From contig NTHE01000008.1 of the NCBI GenBank assembly GCA_002551355.1, positions 65,361-129,360 of the forward strand: 64,000 nucleotides of DNA, given 5' to 3'. Shown in pieces: positions 56,798 to 64,000 of this stretch (the first letter of the stretch is position 1; every line of letters begins with the position of its first letter). The notes beneath the pieces are model-generated. The model ran no database searches and was not told the DNA's origin. It was given only the letters and a program-made list of their open reading frames with translations. The stretch is from Streptomyces sp. man185 (lineage in GTDB: Bacteria > Actinomycetota > Actinomycetes > Streptomycetales > Streptomycetaceae). The translations under genes were made by a program, and so were the position numbers.

Positions 56798-58036
56798 CTA
56801 GGACGCGCCGCCCGGCTTCCGGCGGTCGAGCAGCCGGCAGACGAAGTCCTCCTGGAGCTTGCGGAGCGTGGCGAGCAGTCGAGGGTTCGTCGCGCTGTTC
56901 ACCTGGGAGGTGAGGGAGACGGTCAATGACCGCTTGCCGTCCTTGGTCGCCGCGGCCAACTGCGTGTAGCCGGGGAAGTTTCCGGTGTGGCCGTACACGG
57001 TGCCGCAGCGCGTCGCGTACGAGAAGACGGCGAGACCGGCCCTGTTGCGTCCGGGACCGGCGGGCTCGGAGCTGCCCGCCACGAAGGACAACTGCTGCCG
57101 GCGGACCGCCGGGCCGAGACCCAGCCCGTCGGCGTAACCACGGATGAAGGCCCCCAGGTCCCGGGGTGTGGAGACGATGCCGCCGGACGCCCACACGCCC
57201 GAGGCGCTGAGCACCGTGCTGACGTCCTCCGGCGCTTCGGGCGGGTCCACCGCGTAGCCGTGCAGATAGGGCTCGGGCAGCCGGTAGCCCTGCGGGAGGC
57301 TGGTGTCGCGCAGGCCGAGCGGCCGGTAGACCAGCTCGCCGAGGAGCTTCTCGTACCGCCGGCCCGTCGCCGCCTCGGCCATCAGCGCCACGGCGATGTT
57401 GTCCGAGTTGGAGTAGCGGTACGCGGACCCGGGCCGGAACCGCAGCGGGTCCCCGGCGACGTAGTCCAGCAGCCGGCGGGAGTCGAAGTGCCTGCGGGGA
57501 TCGGCCGTCAGCTCGGCGATGAACGTCGGGTCCTCGGTGTAGTCGGGGAGCCCGCTGGTGTGGTTCAGGAGCTGGCGAAGCGTCACCCGGTGCCAGGCGA
57601 CGGGCAGCCGGGGCAGCCGCCGCCCGATGGTGTCGTCCAGGCCGAGCGCGCCCCGCTCGGCCAACTGCAGGGCGACCGAGCCGCTGAAGGCCTTCGCCGT
57701 GCTGGCGATCCGCATGTGGTCGGTGGTCCGGAGCGGACGCCCGGTGCCGAGCTGCGACGTACCCGCCCGGTACACCTCGTTCCGGCCGCCGGCCGTGAGG
57801 ACGGCGATGGCGCCGGGCGGCCCTCCCGGGGTGTCCACGAGTGCCTGGAGACCGCGCTGCAGCCGGCGGTCGACCGGCCCGTGCGGGCCGCCGTCCCCGC
57901 CCCTGTCATCTCCCGCGTGGGCCGGGCCGCTCATCAGCCCGGCGAGCGATGCGACGGCAAGGGCGGCGACGACGGGTCTGCGCCGCCGGGGCCGAGGACG
58001 GGGGAGCGGGGCGTCCGGATGGGAGCGTGCGGGCAC
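56798..58036 (-). CDS. Exported class C beta-lactamase/D-Ala-D-Ala carboxypeptidase-type hydrolase
   Basis: The product is 412 residues from the GTG at 58036 behind AGGAGG. The Arg/Pro-rich N-region and hydrophobic VVAALAVASLAGLMS form a signal peptide ending GPAHA. Active-site motifs are STAK (S112, K115), YSN (YRYSNSDN) and HTG (YGHTGNFPG). Family roles include peptidoglycan trimming, esterolysis or beta-lactam hydrolysis. No signs of a resistance cassette are seen. Confidence 0.92.
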   Translation of the reverse strand: MPARSHPDAPLPRPRPRRRRPVVAALAVASLAGLMSGPAHAGDDRGGDGGPHGPVDRRLQRGLQALVDTPGGPPGAIAVLTAGGRNEVYRAGTSQLGTGRPLRTTDHMRIASTAKAFSGSVALQLAERGALGLDDTIGRRLPRLPVAWHRVTLRQLLNHTSGLPDYTEDPTFIAELTADPRRHFDSRRLLDYVAGDPLRFRPGSAYRYSNSDNIAVALMAEAATGRRYEKLLGELVYRPLGLRDTSLPQGYRLPEPYLHGYAVDPPEAPEDVSTVLSASGVWASGGIVSTPRDLGAFIRGYADGLGLGPAVRRQQLSFVAGSSEPAGPGRNRAGLAVFSYATRCGTVYGHTGNFPGYTQLAAATKDGKRSLTVSLTSQVNSATNPRLLATLRKLQEDFVCRLLDRRKPGGAS

Positions 58037-58222
58037 GGGGGCCTCCTGAAGGCGGTGGGCGAAGGGCGGGCGGAGCGGTACGGTCCGCTCCCGCGAGCCC
58101 CAGCATCGGGCGGCCGGACGGTGCCTGCCCCCGAGGTGGACCATCCGGGCGATCACCGCCACACCGTCGGCGCCGGACCGCGCCCGCCCCTCCACCCCGC
58201 CGGTTCCCCCCGACGCCGCCGG

Positions 58223-58726
58223 TCAGCGGGCCGGGGGAGCTCCCCCGCTCAGATCCAGGACGTACCGCCGCCCGGGGCGGTCGCCGAACATGACGTCCTC
58301 CAGCGGCTCGAACCCCGTACGTGCCAGCACCGCGCGGGAGCCCGTGTTGTCCAGCGTCGTCTCCGCGCGCAGCGCGGTGAGCCCGTAGTCCTCGACCGCC
58401 AGCACGCAGATCCGCTGGACCGCCCAGGTGGCCAGCCCCTGCCCCGAGGCCTTCTCCGCTATCCGGTAGCCCAGCTCGGCCGAACCGTCCCTCACCTCGA
58501 CGAGGTTGATCCGGCCGAGGACGCCGCCGCCGGGGTCCTCGATGAGGTGCAGGTGGTGCAAGCCCGCGTCCTGCTCGGCGAGCAGGACGCGATGGCGTTC
58601 GGCGAACTCGGCGAAGTAGTCGTCGCCCCGGTCGGAGATGGACGCGGCGAAATAGGTCCGGTTCTCCCGCTCGAAGACGAGCAGGGCCTCGGCGTGGTCG
58701 GGACGGAGCCGGCTGATGGTCGTCAT
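58223..58726 (-). CDS. GNAT-family N-acetyltransferase
   Basis: The product is 167 residues. The sequence follows the RimJ/RimL-type pattern: LRPDHAEALLVFERENRTYF, VLGRINLVEVRDGSAELGYR, IAEKASGQGLATWAVQRIC (acetyl-CoA loop) and ETTLDNTGSRAVLARTGFEP. It transfers acetyl from acetyl-CoA to an amine, possibly a protein N-terminus. The ribosome-binding site is weak. Confidence 0.92.
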   Translation of the reverse strand: MTTISRLRPDHAEALLVFERENRTYFAASISDRGDDYFAEFAERHRVLLAEQDAGLHHLHLIEDPGGGVLGRINLVEVRDGSAELGYRIAEKASGQGLATWAVQRICVLAVEDYGLTALRAETTLDNTGSRAVLARTGFEPLEDVMFGDRPGRRYVLDLSGGAPPAR

Positions 58727-58770
58727 AGCAGGATGCTAAGCCCGCGCTCACGGCCGGGGTTCGCGCGGCC

Positions 58771-60804
58771 CTAACCGGGGTTCCCGCGCTCCAGCGCGTG
58801 GGCCAGGCCGCGTTCGGCGTCGTCGGCCGAGGCGCGCCGGTAGGCCCGCTCGTACGCCGAGTCGCCCGCGGCCTGCCGGGCCCTCAGCTCCCACTGCTCG
58901 CGGATCGCCCCGAGCTCCGGGGTGCCCCGGTGCGGGTGGCCGATCATGCGCCAGAACGTGTGCCCCGTACCGGAGGCACGGGCCGCCGCCACCCCGTTCC
59001 CCTGGGCGGCGATGGCTCCCGCGAGCAGATCGAGGCCGAGCGCTATGCCGAGGCTGTCGTGGAGCTCGTGCTTGCTCGCGAGCATCGCGCGCGCGTGGCT
59101 CTCGGCATGACGGGGACGGCCCTGGAGCAGGTGGATGAGGGCGAGTTGGTGATCTGCGTACGCCCGCGCCCAGTGCTCGCCGAAGCTCAGGCTGATCCGC
59201 TGGAGCCGCATGGCCTCCTCGTACGCCTCGTCGAGCCGGCCGAGCGCGGACAGGGCGAACAGGCGTATCACCCGGCAGCGCAACTGCGAGGGCGCGCCGG
59301 CGGGGTCGCCCGGGTGCTCGCGCAGCGCGCGGTCGCTGACGGAGTACGCGGTGAGCGGCTCGCCCATCATCAGATACGTGAAGCTCACGGAGTGGGCCGC
59401 GAGGAGCACCACCTCCGGATCCTCGTCGCGGAGGGCCGCCTGCTCGCACTCCTCGCCCGTGTGGCGGGCCGCCTCGTGGTCCCCCTGGAGGGTCAGGGTG
59501 ATCCCCAGGGCCCAGAGCGCCCGGGTGCGGTGCGGACCGGTGGAGAGCGGCAGGGCGAGCACCCGTTCCAGATACGTACGGGCCTGGTGAAGGTGGCCGC
59601 AGCAGCTCCAGAAGAGACCGGCGCACCCGGCCATCTCCATCGCCATCTCCGGGTCCTCCGCCAGCAGATGGTCCAGGGCCGCGCACAGGTCCGCATGGGC
59701 GTCGGCGATCCGGTGGTACCAGAGGACCTGCGAGGGGCCGAGCCAGCCCGCGTACGCCTGGACGGCGACATGGGCGAAGTGCCGGGCGTGCCGGTCGGCG
59801 AGGAGCGCGTCCTCCGCCAGCTCGGCCAGCCACATCGCCCCGTACTCGCGCAGCGTGTCCAGCATCCGGTAGCCGTCCCCGGTCCGCCGCAGCACGGACT
59901 GGTCGGCCAGGCGCTCCAGGGCGGGGGCGACGGCCTCGGCGTCCAGCGGCCCGCCCGCGCACACCGCCTCCGCGTCCGGAGCCGTGATGACACCGCGGAA
60001 GACGGAGAGCCGCGCCCACAGCAGCCGCTCCAGTGGTGCGCAGAGCTCGTGGCTCCAGCCGATCGTGGTGCGCAGGGCCCGGTGGCGGCGGGGCCAGGCG
60101 GTGTCGTCGGTGAGGTCGTCCATCCGCGATGCCAGCCGCCCGGTGATCTCCTGTGCGCTGCTCTCACGGAGCTGGGCGCAGGCCAGTTCGACGGCGAGCG
60201 GTATGCCGTCGAGGCGGCGGCAGATCTCGGCGACGGCGGCCGCGCTGCCGGGGTCGTCGAGCGAGAGGTCCGGGGCGACGGCGGCCGCGCGCTCGCGGAA
60301 GAGCCGGACGGCCTCGTCGCCGTCGTCGCCCGCGGACAGCGGCGGCACCTCGACGCACATCTCGCCCGTCACGCCCAGCGGTTCCCGGCTGGTGGCCAGG
60401 ATCGTCAGCCCCGGCGCCGTGGCGAGCACTTCGGCGACGAGCTGACCGCAGGGGCCGACGATCCGCTCGCAGCAGTCGAGAACGAGGAGCAGGCTCTTGC
60501 CGGACAGCCATTCACCGAGCGCGGCCACCGGCCGACGGGGGCTGTGGTCCAGGAGCCCCACGCCGTCGCAGACGGTGGTGGCCAGCAGCTGCTCGTCGTG
60601 CAGATGGGAAAGGTCGGCCCACCAGACGCCGTCGGCGTAGCGGTCCTGGGCACGCTCGGCGGTGCGCAGGGCCAGTCGGCTCTTGCCGACCCCGCCGCTG
60701 CCGGTGAGCGTGACCAGCCGATGATCTCGAAGTGCCCGTTCGACGCTGACCAGTTCGCTGCTGCGGCCGACGAAACTGGTCGTCACGACAGGGAGGTTGC
60801 CCAT
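58771..60804 (-). CDS. AfsR/LuxR-like STAND NTPase with TPR C-terminus, no DNA-binding domain
   Basis: The product is 677 residues from the ATG at 60804. TSFVGRSSELVSVERALRDH begins an NB-ARC ATPase with Walker A GSGGVGKS, Walker B LLLVLDCCE and ILATSREPL. The C-terminal two thirds are helical TPR-like repeats. Homologous regulators usually carry an N-terminal SARP/BTAD domain or a C-terminal LuxR helix-turn-helix; neither is present here. It may be a signalling ATPase or a regulator that lost its DNA-binding domain. Confidence 0.87.
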   Translation of the reverse strand: MGNLPVVTTSFVGRSSELVSVERALRDHRLVTLTGSGGVGKSRLALRTAERAQDRYADGVWWADLSHLHDEQLLATTVCDGVGLLDHSPRRPVAALGEWLSGKSLLLVLDCCERIVGPCGQLVAEVLATAPGLTILATSREPLGVTGEMCVEVPPLSAGDDGDEAVRLFRERAAAVAPDLSLDDPGSAAAVAEICRRLDGIPLAVELACAQLRESSAQEITGRLASRMDDLTDDTAWPRRHRALRTTIGWSHELCAPLERLLWARLSVFRGVITAPDAEAVCAGGPLDAEAVAPALERLADQSVLRRTGDGYRMLDTLREYGAMWLAELAEDALLADRHARHFAHVAVQAYAGWLGPSQVLWYHRIADAHADLCAALDHLLAEDPEMAMEMAGCAGLFWSCCGHLHQARTYLERVLALPLSTGPHRTRALWALGITLTLQGDHEAARHTGEECEQAALRDEDPEVVLLAAHSVSFTYLMMGEPLTAYSVSDRALREHPGDPAGAPSQLRCRVIRLFALSALGRLDEAYEEAMRLQRISLSFGEHWARAYADHQLALIHLLQGRPRHAESHARAMLASKHELHDSLGIALGLDLLAGAIAAQGNGVAAARASGTGHTFWRMIGHPHRGTPELGAIREQWELRARQAAGDSAYERAYRRASADDAERGLAHALERGNPG

Positions 60805-61025
60805 CACGGGGACATCCTGCCTCGCCGTGACCCACCGCCTCCCTTCATAGCGAAAAGCAGTCAGAAACGGCCGACAATGCATCCTGTTCGATCGGCGAGT
60901 GGCATAGATCGGAAGGTGCCGGTGCGTACGCGCGTTGACGTCTCGGGGGCGTGTGGTGCGGGTGGCGTCGGCGGTTCGCCGGTGCCTGCTGTGGTGGCGG
61001 GGCTCGGTGTGACCGCGATGGCGTC

Positions 61026-62000
61026 CTAGGCGTCGAGAACGGAGGCCAGCGACTCCAGGGCCCCCAGCGGGTCGGGACCGACCGGGGTGAGGACGGTGTC
61101 GGTGACACCCGCCGCCCGCAGTCCGTCGAGGCGGGCACGCGCCTGGACCGGAGTCCCGGCCACGGCGAGTCGGGCGACCCAGTCGTCGGGCATGCGCCGG
61201 ACGAACTCCTCGCGGCTCGCGCACCCGGCCCGCAGCGCGACCAGTTCGTCGGCGAACGGGAGCGGGGCGATGTGCGCGTGCCAGTCGGGCTCGCCGATCC
61301 ACTCCAGCCCAGGGCGGGCGGCGGCCAGCGCGGTGAGCGGGTCGGCGTCGACGGACGCGACGTTGTACGCGATGAGCCGGTGGGGGCCGTCGGCTGCGAT
61401 GTGCCCGAGCGCGGCCCGCGCGTACTCGGGGGCGACCGGCTCCGCCAGGACGGTCCCGTCCGCCACCTCGCCGGAGAGCGCCAGGGACTTGGGGCCCCGG
61501 ACGCCCGCCAGGATGTCGGGCACGACGTCGGGCAGCGCGCTGGGGTCGAGCTGTACGCCGTCGAGGTGCACGTACTGCCCGCGCCGCCGCGTGAGCTCGC
61601 CGCGCAGCAGTGCCCGCAGGGCGTCGACGTACTCGCGGAGGAAGGTGAGCGGGCTCCGGGGCCACTGGCCGACGCTGCGCATCCAGTGCGGCATGCCGTG
61701 CCCCACGGCGACGTCGACCCGGCCGGGGAAGAGCTGCGCCAGGGACGCGATCTCCAGCGCCGCGAACGCCACGTTGCGGGCCCCTGCGGGCAGCAGCCCG
61801 ATGCCGACCCGGACGCGGTCGGTGGACGCCAGCACGGCGGCCGCCTGGGCGATCCCCCCGCGGAAGCCGAGGTCCTCGACCACCCAGACGGCGCCGAACC
61901 CCAGCTCCTCGGCCCGTCGCGCATACGGGAGAATCCGGTCGGCGGGCACATCGCGCGGGAGCAGGACGCCCACGGTCCGGTCGGTGGCGGGGGAACGCAC
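61026..62000 (-). CDS. LLM-class F420-dependent oxidoreductase
   Basis: The product is 324 residues from the GTG at 62000, with GGAGAG upstream. The luciferase-like TIM-barrel pattern is seen in PYARRAEELGFGAVWVVEDL, VGIGLLPAGARNVAFAALEI, FPGRVDVAVGHGMPHWM and VRGPKSLALSGEVADGTVLA. Streptomyces members usually use F420 and reduce or oxidise small substrates; the cofactor is inferred from the family. It is divergent from an alpha/beta hydrolase. Confidence 0.88.
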   Translation of the reverse strand: MRSPATDRTVGVLLPRDVPADRILPYARRAEELGFGAVWVVEDLGFRGGIAQAAAVLASTDRVRVGIGLLPAGARNVAFAALEIASLAQLFPGRVDVAVGHGMPHWMRSVGQWPRSPLTFLREYVDALRALLRGELTRRRGQYVHLDGVQLDPSALPDVVPDILAGVRGPKSLALSGEVADGTVLAEPVAPEYARAALGHIAADGPHRLIAYNVASVDADPLTALAAARPGLEWIGEPDWHAHIAPLPFADELVALRAGCASREEFVRRMPDDWVARLAVAGTPVQARARLDGLRAAGVTDTVLTPVGPDPLGALESLASVLDA

Positions 62001-62083
62001 AGGTGCTCTCCTTCGATCGGCGGCCGGGCGGCGGCGACCGTCCCGCCCGCCACCCCGTTCCGGCCCTGCGAAGATAGCGAAGC

Positions 62084-62104
62084 GCCGACGGCCGACGGCC
62101 GACG
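62084..62104 (+). repeat. Three tandem GCCGACG heptamers
   Basis: Perfect copies start at 62084, 62091 and 62098, in the divergent promoter region. Confidence 0.8.
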
Positions 62105-62121
62105 GGCCCAGGGGTGCGGGC

Positions 62122-62192
62122 GCGCCGGGGCCCGCGAGCCGGTGGGACGGTGAGCGCGTCGGGGCCTGCGGGCCGACGGGACGGTGAGCGCG
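62122..62192 (+). repeat. 34-bp-period tandem duplication upstream of the hydrolase gene
   Basis: Copies 62122-62158 and 62156-62192 share 32 of 37 bases, including the identical block GGGACGGTGAGCGCG. Confidence 0.75.
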
Positions 62193-62227
62193 GAGGCTCT
62201 GTCACACCCCTGCGCTACGTTGCTGGC

Positions 62228-62932
62228 ATGACGCAATTCGTACTCGTGGCAGGGGCCTGGCTCGGTTCGTGGGCGTGGCGCGACGTGGAGCCCGACCTGC
62301 GCGCGGCCGGTCACGGGGTCCACCCGCTTACCCTGTCGGGCCTCGCCGACAAGCGAGGGGTGGCAGCGGGCCAGCAGACCCACGTCCAGGACATCGTCGA
62401 CGAGGTCGAGCGCCTGGGCCTGCGCGAAGTGGTGCTGGTCGGGCACAGCTACTCCGGCATTCCGGTCGGGCAGGCGGCCGAGCGGATCGGCGACCGGCTC
62501 GCCCACGTCGTGTTCGTGGACTCCAGCGTTCCGGCCGACGGCGAGTCCTTCGTCTCCGGCTGGCCGGACGGCCGGGCCGGCGTGGAGGCCGCCATCGCCG
62601 CGGGCGGGGGCTTCTGGCCGTCGCCGACCCCCGCCGACTGTGAGGGCCAGGGCCTCACCGAGGAGCAGATCGCCCGGTTCGTCGGCGGCTCGACGCCCCA
62701 CCCCGGCGCCACCCTCACGGATACCGCCGTCCTGGCACGGCCGTTGAGCCTGCTGCCCGCGACGTACGTCAAGTGCCTGCTCGACTGGCCCGAGCCGGGC
62801 CCCGAGGTGGCCGAGCTGCTGACAGGCGAGCGATGGCGGCTGGTCACGATGGACACCGGTCACTGGCCGATGTTCTCGCAGCCCCGCGAGCTCGCCCGGA
62901 TCCTTCTGGACGCAGCGGGAACGGACGCCTGA
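62228..62932 (+). CDS. Alpha/beta hydrolase
   Basis: The product is 234 residues from the ATG at 62228. FVLVAGAWLGSWAWRDV is the oxyanion region, VVLVGHSYSGIPVGQAA carries the catalytic Ser, and MDTGHWPMFSQPREL the catalytic His. The short length and GHSYSG motif resemble MES/salicylate-esterase-like and polyketide-tailoring hydrolases. It precedes the small zinc-ribbon gene by 2 bp and is likely cotranscribed with it. Confidence 0.9.
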   Translation: MTQFVLVAGAWLGSWAWRDVEPDLRAAGHGVHPLTLSGLADKRGVAAGQQTHVQDIVDEVERLGLREVVLVGHSYSGIPVGQAAERIGDRLAHVVFVDSSVPADGESFVSGWPDGRAGVEAAIAAGGGFWPSPTPADCEGQGLTEEQIARFVGGSTPHPGATLTDTAVLARPLSLLPATYVKCLLDWPEPGPEVAELLTGERWRLVTMDTGHWPMFSQPRELARILLDAAGTDA

Positions 62933-62934
62933 CG

Positions 62935-63144
62935 GTGGAGACCTCATCCCACCCGGAGCGCCGCCCGCCGGCCGATGGCGAAGCGGCCACGGAGCACCCG
63001 GACATCACCTACATCGGATGCGCGCGGTGCGGCACCCTGATCGCGGGCCTCGACGGGCGGTACGCCTGCTCGGGCTGCGGCTGGGTCAACGAATGGACCG
63101 AGGGCCACCGCCCCCTGCCCGGGGCCCTGCGACGGCGGCCCTAG
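62935..63144 (+). CDS. Small zinc-ribbon protein
   Basis: The product is 69 residues from the GTG at 62935, two bases after the hydrolase stop. Two CxxC knuckles (C29, C32 and C45, C48) in GCARCGTLI and YACSGCGWVNEW form a zinc ribbon. There is no signal peptide. The role is unknown. Confidence 0.72.
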   Translation: METSSHPERRPPADGEAATEHPDITYIGCARCGTLIAGLDGRYACSGCGWVNEWTEGHRPLPGALRRRP

Positions 63145-63231
63145 GGCGTGTCGTCAGACTGCCGTCCGCCGTGAGCGGGGCGGAACCACGACCGACACCC
63201 GGCGGCCGCCCGGCCGCAGGAGGAGAGCCCG

Positions 63232-63771
63232 ATGTCCGACCCGCACGACGCCGACCCGGTCCGCACGGCCCTGGCCGAGATCGCCTCGCTGGTCGCCCCC
63301 GCACGCCCCGTGGTGGCCGAGGAGGTGCTGCGCGCCCACGACAGCCCGCGCGACTACGTGAGCGCCTTCGGGGGCCGCCTGGCGGAGCGGGGCATCGACG
63401 AGCCGGTGGAGAACCTCGCCCGGATCGCGCTCATCGACGCGCTGGCCGCACACGGGCTGCTCGCGGAGTTCGACTGGACGGAGGACCCGCGGGAGATCCG
63501 GACCCACCTGCGGAAGCTGGAATCGCGGCCGTCGGTGGATCCGTGGGTGCTCTTCGAGGCCGAGGAGATGATCATGCCTACGGGGAAGTTCCTGCACGCC
63601 TGCGGCCGCCGCTACCGGGAGGTCGGTGCGGCGCTGGCCGTCCTCGACATCGACTCCGACTGCTACCCGGTGGTGGGTCTGCGGGCGGCCCGGGCCGACG
63701 AGCTGACCGCTCTCGCCGCCCGGGCGGGCTTTCCCGTGGGACACCTCGGCACGGGCCGCCCCAGCCGGTGA
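63232..63771 (+). CDS. DUF6630-like cytoplasmic protein
   Basis: The product is 179 residues with AGGAGAG upstream. Helical N-terminal part, LLAEFDWTEDPREIRTHLRK and the C-terminal VLDIDSDCYPVVGLRAARAD match what I recall of DUF6630 proteins; the family assignment is moderate. There is no signal peptide or membrane segment. Confidence 0.75.
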   Translation: MSDPHDADPVRTALAEIASLVAPARPVVAEEVLRAHDSPRDYVSAFGGRLAERGIDEPVENLARIALIDALAAHGLLAEFDWTEDPREIRTHLRKLESRPSVDPWVLFEAEEMIMPTGKFLHACGRRYREVGAALAVLDIDSDCYPVVGLRAARADELTALAARAGFPVGHLGTGRPSR

Positions 63772-63944
63772 CGGAGCCGTCGGCTGCGGCCTCCGAGGCG
63801 GCCCGTCGAGCCGTTCCAGCAGGTGCGGCAGGGTCCGCGCGCCGGAATGGAATCGCGACCGCCGTCGCCCACCACGTACACTCGCCCCCGCCTCCGCCGA
63901 CCGGCAGAGGCTTTCCGCACCAGACCGACGGGGAAAAGAACCGT

Positions 63945-64000
63945 ATGAGTTCCGCAGACAGCATCGAAGCACCGATCTACGCCGGCCTCGTGGAGGAGCA
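63945..64000 (+). CDS. Start of a gene that runs off the window
   Basis: ATG at 63945 with GGGGAAAAG upstream gives MSSADSIEAPIYAGLVEE before the window ends. Too little is present to name a product. Confidence 0.55.
   Translation, partial: MSSADSIEAPIYAGLVEE

Overview
The window is high-GC DNA from an actinomycete, almost certainly Streptomyces. The clearest signs are a two-domain geosmin synthase, a DasR-type box in front of a chitin-active LPMO, a fructose PTS operon, a zinc-free L33/L31 ribosomal protein pair, an NsdA-like regulator, strong G/C third-position bias and several GTG starts. I see no IS element, tRNA, rRNA, CRISPR array or phage gene. It reads as chromosomal arm or arm-proximal DNA with metabolic islands.

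Layout. 1-8.4 kb: the 3' end of a SulP anion transporter, a soluble Ser/Thr kinase fused to eight 42-residue TPRs, a phytoene-desaturase-like oxidoreductase, a secreted SGNH hydrolase and a secreted serine hydrolase. 8.6-16 kb: nitronate monooxygenase plus acyl-CoA synthetase (translationally coupled), a small unknown protein, and a secreted penicillin-acylase-type Ntn hydrolase divergent from a second acyl-CoA synthetase. 16-20 kb: a polar amino-acid-type ABC transporter and a PaaK phenylacetate-CoA ligase with a TetR-like operator. 20.1-22.9 kb: a fused tandem alpha/beta hydrolase, then a graveyard of an NRPS adenylation domain, sbnB and sbnA, the remains of a 2,3-diaminopropionate-using biosynthetic cluster. 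22.9-28.7 kb: an acyl-CoA catabolic island with a third acyl-CoA synthetase divergent from a crotonase, a duplicated DUF35 protein and two thiolase-like proteins. A palindrome in this divergent promoter recurs upstream of the nitronate monooxygenase/acyl-CoA synthetase pair.

28.7-45.4 kb: a conserved small protein, geosmin synthase, an SLT lytic transglycosylase, an APH-fold kinase, an NsdA-like regulator, a PAS/SpoIIE phosphatase, L33 and L31B, membrane proteins (DUF1275, VanZ, DUF4389), a WYL regulator divergent from a DinB-like protein, a HTH_42 protein and a DUF4230 protein. 45.4-51.1 kb: the LPMO with its DasR box and a long leader hairpin, a secreted TNT-type NAD glycohydrolase followed 6 nt later by a 77-residue ORF (a candidate toxin/immunity pair), an epoxide hydrolase, signal peptidase I and a small PTP-like phosphatase. 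51.1-55.3 kb: fruR-fruK-fruA-ptsH. 55.5-64 kb: assorted proteins including a PepSY lipoprotein, another secreted beta-lactamase-fold hydrolase, a GNAT, an AfsR-like NTPase/TPR protein without a DNA-binding domain, an LLM oxidoreductase, an alpha/beta hydrolase and small proteins.

Functionally, much of the window concerns scavenging and breakdown of external carbon: three acyl-CoA synthetases, PaaK, a beta-oxidation or retro-aldol module, chitin LPMO, fructose PTS and secreted hydrolases. Regulators tied to development and secondary metabolism are interspersed. Coordinates follow start codons chosen by ribosome-binding site and family length; all functional statements are from sequence reading without database searches.
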